Positions 1 to 5,867 of a stretch of DNA of 7,845 nt are shown here, one piece after another. The stretch is taken from contig JABIST010000376.1 of NCBI GenBank assembly GCA_018700215.1, forward strand, positions 1 to 7,845, read 5' to 3'. The position numbers were made by a program, and so were the translations under genes. The notes below the pieces were generated by a model, which was not told the origin of the DNA, did no database searches, and worked only from the letters and a program-made list of their open reading frames with translations. Numbering within the stretch: position 1 is the first letter of the stretch; every line of letters begins with the position of its first letter. The stretch is from Dehalococcoidia bacterium (GTDB lineage: Bacteria > Chloroflexota > Dehalococcoidia > UBA2979).

Positions 1-609
1 GGCGGCGCGGTTGGCCGGATGGGGACGAACCCGCTGGCGATCGCGATTCCGGGCGAGGACGAAGCGCACCCATTCGTGCTGGACTTCGCCACCTCGGTAG
101 CGGCAGAGGGTAAGATGCGCGTCGCCGTGAACAAGGGTGTCGAGGTGCCACCGGACTACCTGCTGAACAGCGATGGCCAACCGACGTTGGACCCGAACGA
201 TCTCTACCCGGACGAGGCCGGCAACCGGGGCGCGCTGCTCCCGTTTGGTGGCCCTGTGGCCTACAAGGCCTACGGCCTCGCGATGGCGGTTGAGGCGCTC
301 TCCGGATCGCTCTCTGGCGCGGGCGTGGCTGGCAGCGGCAAGCCCGGCGGCAACGGCGTCTTCTTCATGGCGCTGAACATCGGCTCGTTCATCAGTCCTG
401 AGGAGTTCGATGAATCATTCGGTGGCCTGAACAAGCATGTCACCCAGCCCCCGTTCCGCGAGGGCAACGACGAGGTGCTGACCGCCGGTGAGCCCGAGCG
501 ACGTCGGATGGTGGAGCGCCTCGCCAATGGGATCGAGCTGGACGACGAGACGCTGCGTCAGATGAACGAGGCGGCGGCGATGGTGGGCGTGGGCGCGCTG
601 GAGCTGTAG
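1..609 (+). CDS. Malate/L-lactate dehydrogenase-family (Ldh) oxidoreductase, 5'-truncated
   Basis: This is the C-terminal part of an NAD(P)H-dependent 2-hydroxyacid dehydrogenase of the Ldh/YlbC/AllD family, a fold distinct from Rossmann-type lactate dehydrogenases. The frame is open from base 1, giving 202 visible residues. Family members are usually about 340-360 residues, so roughly the first 150, including the catalytic histidine region, lie outside the window. The ATG at 19 is internal: the preceding codons (GGAVGR) fit the family motif before GTNP. Visible family landmarks, in fragment numbering, are GTNPLAIAIP at 8-17, DFATSVAAEGK at 28-38, YKAYGL at 88-93, and the end motif GEPERRR...ERLANGIELDDET at about 163-184. 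The usual HKGYGL motif reads YKAYGL here, which is a little unusual. Substrate (malate, lactate, ureidoglycolate, sulfolactate and others) cannot be decided from this part. It converges on the methyltransferase gene with 31 bases between the stop codons. Family assignment is firm; specificity is unknown. Confidence 0.88.
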   Translation, partial: GGAVGRMGTNPLAIAIPGEDEAHPFVLDFATSVAAEGKMRVAVNKGVEVPPDYLLNSDGQPTLDPNDLYPDEAGNRGALLPFGGPVAYKAYGLAMAVEALSGSLSGAGVAGSGKPGGNGVFFMALNIGSFISPEEFDESFGGLNKHVTQPPFREGNDEVLTAGEPERRRMVERLANGIELDDETLRQMNEAAAMVGVGALEL

Positions 610-640
610 CGGCCGAGGCAGGACTCGAGCGTTACGTCAG

Positions 641-1513
641 CTACTCGGAACCGCCGTGACGCGGGTAGTCGGACGTCACAACTAGCTCATCGATCACGCC
701 GCGGCCGTCGCCCTTCGAGTTAATCGATCGGCGGGCGGGCGTCCGCTCGACGCGGTAGTGAGCGCCCTCGTAGACCCCGACGATCCACTCGTGTGGCGAG
801 TTGGAGAGCATCACCGGGACACCGCGATCGCGCAGACCGTCCATGCACCACCTGAGCCGCAGCTGATCCTCGCGAGCAAACGCGCCGGCAGTGTACGAGG
901 TGAAGTTGGCCGTATCGGACAGTGGGTGGAACGGCGGATCGAAGTAGACGAAGTCGCCGGGCTTCGCGTTTGCACACGCTGCCTCGAAGTCGCCGCTCAG
1001 TAGTTCAGTGTGTTGTAGCGCGCGTGACGCTGCTGCCAGCACCACGGGGTCCAGGATCGTCGGGTTCTTGTATTTCCCGTGCGGGACGTTGAAGAGACCT
1101 CGCTGGTTCACCCGATAGAGGCCGTTGAAGCAGGTCTTGTTGAGGAACAGCAGCCGAGCAGCCACCTCAATCGCGGTCGTGGGCTGTTCCCCCCGCACCG
1201 CGTAGAAAATCTCGGCTCGGGTCTCCGCATCCGCTGCCAGGTAGCGGGTGACCAACGGCTCGAGCTGTGAGACCAGCTCATCGAGCTGGTCTCGCACGAC
1301 CTCGTACATCGTCACCAATTCGTGATTCTGGTCGTTCAGCACCGCTCGTCGCGGGGCGAGATCGGGATCAGAGGCGAGCGCGAAGAACAGTGCCGCGCCG
1401 CCCAAGAAAGGCTCGTAGTAGGTATCGATCGATTGGGGTGCGTGCTCCAGGAGTGCCGGAAGGAGCTGCGCCTTGCCGCCCGCCCATTTCAAGAACGGAC
1501 GCGCACGTACCAC
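641..1513 (-). CDS. dam: Dam-type DNA adenine N6-methyltransferase (D12 class)
   Basis: This enzyme transfers a methyl group from S-adenosylmethionine to the N6 of adenine in DNA. Family members commonly recognise GATC, but the target here is inferred only. The 290 residues match the usual Dam length of about 270-290. Landmarks in order are FLKWAGGK at 7-14 (SAM-binding motif), YYEPFLGGAALFF at 32-44 (the FxGxG-like motif I), NDQN at 60-63, the conserved block LNKTCFNGLYRVNQRGLFNVP at 124-144, the catalytic DPPF at 192-195, and the C-terminal RRSINSKGDGRG...ELVVT at 261-280. The catalytic tetrapeptide ends in Phe rather than the commoner Tyr, which the (D/N)PP(Y/F/W) consensus allows. The start is GTG at 1513. 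The frame is open upstream to a stop at 1565-1567 but offers no ATG, GTG or TTG there, and no strong ribosome site is visible. No restriction endonuclease gene lies beside it, so it looks like an orphan, housekeeping or prophage-derived methylase. It is divergent from amtB. Confidence 0.93.
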   Translation of the reverse strand: MVRARPFLKWAGGKAQLLPALLEHAPQSIDTYYEPFLGGAALFFALASDPDLAPRRAVLNDQNHELVTMYEVVRDQLDELVSQLEPLVTRYLAADAETRAEIFYAVRGEQPTTAIEVAARLLFLNKTCFNGLYRVNQRGLFNVPHGKYKNPTILDPVVLAAASRALQHTELLSGDFEAACANAKPGDFVYFDPPFHPLSDTANFTSYTAGAFAREDQLRLRWCMDGLRDRGVPVMLSNSPHEWIVGVYEGAHYRVERTPARRSINSKGDGRGVIDELVVTSDYPRHGGSE

Positions 1514-1803
1514 GTCATCGAAAGCCGGCTCAATCGTCGGAGCGGTTGCGGTTGTGGTGATCTGTTACGCCCTGCGACTGGGGAGGTAGCCGCACCGGGA
1601 TTGTAGCGACGGGACCAGACGGACGCGAGGTATACACGTTGAATCCAATAACACGTCGCCCCGCGGACACATGCCCGCAACAAGGCTGTGACTCGCTGGC
1701 AACATGATAGTGATTTGATACTCACGTCCCAGAAACGTCACGCACGATTTGTGGTTGCTGGTGAGATCTGGCGCCGCCGATCGTGAACCAGGGAAGGAGA
1801 ACC
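1514..1803. promoter_or_regulatory. Divergent dam / amtB intergenic control region
   Basis: These 290 bases separate the divergent starts of the methyltransferase and amtB and must hold the promoters of both, yet no textbook -35/-10 pair stands out on either strand. The best hexamers are GATACT at 1717-1722 for amtB, without a good -35, and TATACC on the minus strand at 1630-1635 for dam, with a poor -35. Two short direct repeats occur: ACACGT at 1634-1639 and 1651-1656 (17-base period), and TCACG at 1722-1726 and 1738-1742 (16-base period). The second pair overlaps ACGTCCCAGAAACGT, bounded by two ACGT boxes. GATC, the usual Dam target, occurs at 1559-1562, 1765-1768 and 1779-1782 and nowhere between. 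I could not match a GlnR box or a sigma-54 promoter. The regulatory role is inferred from position; no specific site is proven. Confidence 0.4.
1794..1799 (+). promoter_or_regulatory. Ribosome binding site of amtB
   Basis: AAGGAG sits four bases before the ATG at 1804, within a purine-rich run starting at 1791. It decides the start: the in-frame GTG at 1783 lies upstream of this site and would add seven polar residues (MNQGRRT) not expected on an Amt protein. Confidence 0.8.
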
Positions 1804-3027
1804 ATGGACATCGACAGCGGTACCACCGCCTGGATTCTCATGAGTTCCGCACTCGTCCTGTTCATGACCCCCGGACTCGCGTTCTTCTATGGAGGCATGG
1901 TCCGAAGCAAGAACGTCCTCGCGATGCTCATGAAGAACTACGTCGCCATGGGCATTGTCACCATCACCTGGATCACGGTCGGCTTCTCGATCGCCTTCAG
2001 TGGCAACGTGATGGTTGGCGACTGGAGCCTGTTCGGCAACCTGGACCTCTGGGGAGTGCGGAAGCTGGACCTGACGAACGCGGTGTTCGGGTACGAAGTG
2101 CCAGACCTGCTGTTCATGGCCTTCCAGATGATGTTCGCGATCATCACGCCAGCGCTGATCGCCGGCGCCGTTGCGGAGCGGATGAAGTTCAGCGCGTGGG
2201 TCATCTTCATCGCCATCTGGTCGGTGGTCGTCTACGCGCCCATGGCGCACTGGGTCTGGGGTGGCGGCTTCATCGCGAGCGAGATTCAGGCAATCGACTT
2301 CGCCGGTGGGCTGGTGGTTCACATCAACGCCGGTGCAGCCGCGCTGGCGCTGATCCTGGTGCTGGGCCCTCGGCTCGGCTGGCGACGAGATTCGATCCGG
2401 CCGCACTCGCTACCGCTGACCATCCTGGGCGCCGGCATCCTCTGGTTCGGCTGGTTCGGCTTCAACGCCGGTTCCGCGCTGGGCGCGAACGGCAGCGCGG
2501 CAAACGCCTTCGTCACCACCCACGTCGCCGCGGCAGTCGCGGCCACCACGTGGACCATCGTCGAGGGCGCCAGGCACGGCAAGCCAACCACGCTGGGCTT
2601 CGCCTCTGGCGCAGTCGCGGGGCTGGTGGCGATCACACCAGCAGCCGGATTCGTGACGCCGCTGTCGGCAATCATCATCGGTATCGCCGCCGGAGCAATC
2701 TGCTTCTACGCATTGCAGCTCAAGTTCCGATTCAACTTCGATGACTCGCTCGATGTCGTGGCCGTCCACCTGGTGGGCGGCATCATCGGCGCGTTGCTGC
2801 TCGGCATCCTTGCGGACGAGATGATCGGCGGCGTGGCTGGCAGTGCGGAGCAGCTACTGCGGCAGGCCGCATCGGTCGGCGTGGCGCTGGTCTTCTCCTT
2901 CATCGTCAGCTACGTCCTGGCGAAGGCGATCGATGTCACAATCGGACTACGCGTGAGCGAGGCCGACGAACAACAGGGACTGGACCTGGCTCTCCATGAA
3001 GAGCAGTCCTACGTCTTCACGGACTAA
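1804..3027 (+). CDS. amtB: Ammonium transporter, Amt/MEP/Rh family
   Basis: This is a trimeric inner-membrane channel that takes up ammonium. The 407-residue length matches the family, and the chain is strongly hydrophobic with about eleven predicted membrane spans. There is no obvious cleavable signal peptide: the first span begins near residue 8 (AWILMSSALVLF). Pore residues known from E. coli AmtB are all present: the Phe gate as F111 and F220, the ammonium-site W152 and S224, the structural aspartate D165 in DFAGGLVVH, and the twin histidines H173 and H322 (DVVAVHLVGG). The cytoplasmic tail carries the conserved GLRVSEADEQQGLDL near residues 381-395, the part that contacts P-II proteins. 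The start is ATG 1804, with a strong ribosome site just upstream. It heads an operon with the P-II gene 19 bases downstream and glnD after it. This context indicates a regulated ammonium channel plugged by P-II when nitrogen is plentiful. Expression is probably nitrogen-controlled, but no known regulator site is recognised upstream. Confidence 0.97.
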   Translation: MDIDSGTTAWILMSSALVLFMTPGLAFFYGGMVRSKNVLAMLMKNYVAMGIVTITWITVGFSIAFSGNVMVGDWSLFGNLDLWGVRKLDLTNAVFGYEVPDLLFMAFQMMFAIITPALIAGAVAERMKFSAWVIFIAIWSVVVYAPMAHWVWGGGFIASEIQAIDFAGGLVVHINAGAAALALILVLGPRLGWRRDSIRPHSLPLTILGAGILWFGWFGFNAGSALGANGSAANAFVTTHVAAAVAATTWTIVEGARHGKPTTLGFASGAVAGLVAITPAAGFVTPLSAIIIGIAAGAICFYALQLKFRFNFDDSLDVVAVHLVGGIIGALLLGILADEMIGGVAGSAEQLLRQAASVGVALVFSFIVSYVLAKAIDVTIGLRVSEADEQQGLDLALHEEQSYVFTD

Positions 3028-3035
3028 CTGGAGCG

Positions 3036-3040
3036 GGAGG
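3036..3040 (+). promoter_or_regulatory. Ribosome binding site of the P-II gene
   Basis: GGAGG lies six bases before the ATG at 3047. It fixes the P-II start there rather than at the in-frame ATG at 2996, which lies inside amtB and would add 17 residues foreign to the P-II family. Confidence 0.8.
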
Positions 3041-3046
3041 AAGCAT

Positions 3047-3385
3047 ATGAAACTGGTCATCGCCTACATCAACCCGTTCAAGCTGGACGAGGTGCGGGAC
3101 GCACTCAAGGAATCCGGCGTCGGTGGACTCTCCGTCGGCAACATCCAGGGGTTCGGTCGCCAGGGTGGGCACACGGAGACCTACCGTGGCGCCGAGTACG
3201 AGGTGCAGTTCGTCCCGAAGATCCGGATCGAGCTGATCGTGGACGACGGGCAAGTGACTGACGTGGTCTCGACGATTGAGCGGACCGCCCGCACCGGAGA
3301 GACCGGCGACGGTAAGATCGCCGTGCTCCCCGTGGAGGACGTGGTGCGCATCCGCACCGGCGAACGCGGGACGGACGCCCTCTAG
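3047..3385 (+). CDS. glnK: P-II nitrogen regulatory protein (GlnB/GlnK)
   Basis: This small cytoplasmic trimeric signal protein senses 2-oxoglutarate and ATP/ADP and binds AmtB and other targets through its T-loop. The 112 residues equal the canonical length. Numbering matches the family exactly: Q39 and K58 (2-oxoglutarate site), Tyr51 in the T-loop motif YRGAEYEV (the residue uridylylated or adenylylated by GlnD), the B-loop TGETGDGK at 83-90 with G87 and K90, and R101 and R103 (phosphate contacts). Two positions differ from the common sequence: Gly40 where Lys is usual (GRQGGH) and Glu85 where Lys is usual (TGKIGDGK). The C-terminus TGERGTDAL closely resembles actinobacterial P-II proteins. 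Placement between amtB and glnD argues for the GlnK-type role of gating AmtB, though glnB and glnK cannot be told apart by sequence alone. It is translated from a strong ribosome site and almost certainly cotranscribed with amtB. Confidence 0.96.
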   Translation: MKLVIAYINPFKLDEVRDALKESGVGGLSVGNIQGFGRQGGHTETYRGAEYEVQFVPKIRIELIVDDGQVTDVVSTIERTARTGETGDGKIAVLPVEDVVRIRTGERGTDAL

Positions 3386-3407
3386 CGGAGCACGAAAGCG
3401 AGCGCCG

Positions 3408-5756
3408 ATGGCCACGTCGCACCCGGCGCTCGCCCTCTTCCTGGAGACGCGTGACGACACAGCCCCGCTGCCAGAGACCGCAGTGGGGCTTTCGCGCTGT
3501 CACACACTCACAGACGCTCTCGACCAGGCACTGACCCAACTGGCCGCCGAGACAGCGGGCGGCTTCGCCGTTGTCGCCGTGGGCGGCTACGGCCGCCGCG
3601 AACAGGTTCGTCATTCCGATGTGGACGTGATGCTGCTCGTACCTGAAGGTGGCGCCGAGCAAGCGACACAGCTGCTCTATCCGCTGTGGGACGCTGGACT
3701 CAAAGTCGGCCACTCAGTCCGCTCGATCGACGACGCGATCGAGGCCGCACAGAACCTCGAGACCTTCACGGCGCTGCTGGATTCGCGATTCGTCGCCGGC
3801 GACCGCGGCCTCTATGCGGAGTATGAGCGCGCCCTGCACCGCCACGTGCACTCACAGCGTGACTGGCTTGCCGCGGAGCTGTACCACAGCCACAGTCAGC
3901 TCATCGCGCGCGAACCGTGGCAGCTGCAGGCGACCGATCTCAAGACCGGCCGCGGCGGGCTTCGCCATCTGCAGTTCATCCACTGGCAGCTCCGTGCCGA
4001 ACAGCTAGCCGATCAGCAGCCGCCCACGGAAACGCTCCCGAACGAGTTAATCGAGGCCCGCGAGCGAATCCTGCGCACCCGCCACGCACTCCACTCACTG
4101 ACCGACCGACCGACCGACGCCTTTCGCGATGATCTCGCTCCTCGGATCGCGGCATGGCTGGGCGAAGAGACGCTCGATTGCGCCCGCGCGCTGTACGAGG
4201 CGATGCGACTGATCGATCGTCGCGCGACAGAGCGGCTCACGGCACCGACGGAGCCAGCACACCCGGGCTGGCAGTTCTGGCGTCGCAAGCCTGTGGAGGT
4301 TGCTGTCACAACCGAGCCCGCGCCAACGACCGACCTCGGAGCGCTGCGTGCGGCGCTGAGGCGTGCCGCTGACCCGAACGAAGCCACGGCGCTCGATCCA
4401 CTGCCACGGGCGCCCTGGCTCGAACGGCTACTCCCGGAGTGGGATGCGATCCGTGCCCGCCGGCACATCGCCCCCTTCCACACTCACCCGGTCGACACCC
4501 ATCTGTTCCGCGCCGTCGCCGAAGCCGCCACCATCTCGGACGTCGACGAGGACGGCTCCGCCACCGTCAGAGTCGCCGAGCAGTTTGGCGATCGGGACGA
4601 GCTGCTGCTGGCTACCTGGCTGCACGATGTGGGCAAGGGTCGCGAGGAGGAGCATTCGACCGCAGGCGCGGTGATCGCCGAGCGGTTCTGCGCTCGCGCT
4701 GGATTGGATGCGGCTACCACCCAGCGGCTGACCAACATCGTGCGCCATCACCTGCTGCTCCCCTCCGTCGCCACACGTCGTGACATCGCCGACCCGCGGG
4801 TGATCCGAGAGGTGGCGGATGCGGTGGGCAACGCGCACACCTTGCACCTGCTCTACCTGGTAGCTGTCGCCGATTCGCGCGCCACCGGCCCTGATGTCTG
4901 GACGGCATGGAAGGCGCAGCTGATGCGCTCCCTCTACACCCGCGTTCACGCCCTGCTCGAAGAAACGGGATCCGAGTCGCTCGATGCCGAGCGCGCCATC
5001 GAGGCGGCCCAGCAGCACCTCGCTGGGCGCTTCTCGCGGGAACTGATCGCGGAGCATCTCAGCCGGCTCGAGCCCGGCTATCTGCTCTCCACGCACCCGG
5101 AGACGATCGGCGAGCATCTGGAACTGGCCGCCGAGGCAGCCGCGACTCCCGCTGGCATCGCCGTCCGCCACGACCACCTCGGCGGGATGGATCGCGTCAC
5201 CATCGTCTGCCCGGACCGCCCGGGGTTGCTGCAAGCGATCGCCGGCTCGCTCGCGGCGCACCAGGCCAACGTCCTCGGTGGCGTCGCGTACACGCGAGGT
5301 GACGGTGTTGCGATCGACGTCTGGCACGTCTCGGACGCACTGGGGCATGAGATCGACGAGCGGCGCTGGGCGCGGATTCTCGAGACGATCCCCGCCGCGC
5401 TCCAAGGCACCTACCCGCTCGAAGAACGGCTCGCCCAGGTTCGCGCCACGTACCCTGCGCCTCGCTCACAGATCACCCCCACGGTTCACCTGGACAACAC
5501 CGCCTCAGATAGCTACTCCGTGCTGGAGGTGACCGCGCAGGATCGCTCCGGCCTGCTGCACGCCATCACTCACGTGCTGCACGAGCTGCAGATCGATATC
5601 CACCTCGCGAAGGTGGACACGCTGGGCCCGGAGGTGTTCGACGCCTTCTACATTCATCGAGAGAACGGACGACGGGTGGAAGACCCGGATGAGATTGAGC
5701 GGCTGAAACGGCACATCCTGGCCGCCCTGGCGGCGCTGGAGCCGGAAGCGGAGTAG
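3408..5756 (+). CDS. glnD: P-II nucleotidyltransferase / nucleotidyl-removing enzyme GlnD
   Basis: GlnD is the glutamine-sensing bifunctional enzyme that adds a nucleotide to Tyr51 of P-II when glutamine is low and removes it when glutamine is high. It has 782 residues, shorter than the roughly 890 of E. coli. The nucleotidyltransferase domain has GGYGRREQVRHSDVD at 59-73, with S70, D71 and D73 as catalytic/metal residues, followed by the family block KTGRGGLRHLQ at 179-189. The HD hydrolase domain shows H358, D363, H365, HDVGKG at 406-411, HH at 447-448 and D489 (VADSRAT). Two ACT glutamine-sensor domains lie near 595-660 and 704-775, each with a (P/Q)DR(P/S)GLL motif (602-608 and 711-717). 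A Pro/Thr-rich linker (about 277-312) joins the first two parts. ATG 3408 is chosen because the longer in-frame extension overlaps the P-II gene, although no clear ribosome site precedes it. Translational coupling across 22 bases is likely. Uridylylation is the usual activity; adenylylation, as in some actinobacteria, is possible. Confidence 0.95.
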   Translation: MATSHPALALFLETRDDTAPLPETAVGLSRCHTLTDALDQALTQLAAETAGGFAVVAVGGYGRREQVRHSDVDVMLLVPEGGAEQATQLLYPLWDAGLKVGHSVRSIDDAIEAAQNLETFTALLDSRFVAGDRGLYAEYERALHRHVHSQRDWLAAELYHSHSQLIAREPWQLQATDLKTGRGGLRHLQFIHWQLRAEQLADQQPPTETLPNELIEARERILRTRHALHSLTDRPTDAFRDDLAPRIAAWLGEETLDCARALYEAMRLIDRRATERLTAPTEPAHPGWQFWRRKPVEVAVTTEPAPTTDLGALRAALRRAADPNEATALDPLPRAPWLERLLPEWDAIRARRHIAPFHTHPVDTHLFRAVAEAATISDVDEDGSATVRVAEQFGDRDELLLATWLHDVGKGREEEHSTAGAVIAERFCARAGLDAATTQRLTNIVRHHLLLPSVATRRDIADPRVIREVADAVGNAHTLHLLYLVAVADSRATGPDVWTAWKAQLMRSLYTRVHALLEETGSESLDAERAIEAAQQHLAGRFSRELIAEHLSRLEPGYLLSTHPETIGEHLELAAEAAATPAGIAVRHDHLGGMDRVTIVCPDRPGLLQAIAGSLAAHQANVLGGVAYTRGDGVAIDVWHVSDALGHEIDERRWARILETIPAALQGTYPLEERLAQVRATYPAPRSQITPTVHLDNTASDSYSVLEVTAQDRSGLLHAITHVLHELQIDIHLAKVDTLGPEVFDAFYIHRENGRRVEDPDEIERLKRHILAALAALEPEAE
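4100..4118 (+). repeat. GACC tetranucleotide repeat, 4.75 copies, inside glnD
   Basis: Four perfect GACC units plus GAC run without interruption and encode TDRPTD (residues about 232-237 of GlnD), between the nucleotidyltransferase and HD domains. The unit length is not a multiple of three, so gain or loss of one unit would shift the reading frame. The copy number is low, so this may be chance in a GC-rich gene. Confidence 0.7.
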
Positions 5757-5791
5757 AGCGGGCAATTACTTCGTGCGGTGTACGAAGGCCG

Positions 5792-5821
5792 TCGAACTTA
5801 TCGTCCGCATTCCGCTAGGAT
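5792..5821 (+). promoter_or_regulatory. Candidate promoter of ccr
   Basis: TAGGAT at 5816-5821 is a good -10 hexamer of the TAnnnT kind common in GC-rich bacteria. TCGAAC at 5792-5797, 18 bases upstream, is a weak -35 (three of six matches). Transcription would begin near 5828 and leave a leader of about 40 bases. This placement disfavours the in-frame ATG at 5820, which overlaps the -10. Prediction by eye only. Confidence 0.35.
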
Positions 5822-5867
5822 GGCCGCGTTGAAACACGCTGGTGACTGTGAAAGAAAGAACATCCCC

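Noticed and set aside
610..640. Possible terminator between the convergent Ldh and dam genes
   Set aside because: Only a 4-bp CGAG/CTCG pairing and a CTCGAG palindrome are visible, with no T-run.
1690..1720. Sigma-54 type promoter suggested by TGGCAA upstream of amtB
   Set aside because: The GG element is not followed at the right distance by a GC element, so the -24/-12 pattern fails.
1489..1725. A 78-codon minus-strand frame spanning the dam start and spacer
   Set aside because: It overlaps the dam N-terminus out of frame, has no ribosome site or recognisable features, and is Arg/Ser-rich like other chance frames here.
1738..2406. A 222-codon minus-strand frame and a 331-codon plus-strand frame (1749-2744) over amtB
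   Set aside because: The products are His/Arg/Asp-rich and lack family motifs, as expected for shadow frames; amtB is certain in its own frame.
4428..5405. A 325-codon open frame on the minus strand inside glnD
   Set aside because: GC-rich genes often leave long open antisense frames. The translation has no recognisable motif, and the plus strand encodes clear HD and ACT domains over the same bases.
5769..5787. CTTCGT/ACGAAG hairpin 13 bases after the glnD stop codon as a terminator
   Set aside because: The stem is only 6 bp with a 7-base loop and no T-run follows; too weak to call.
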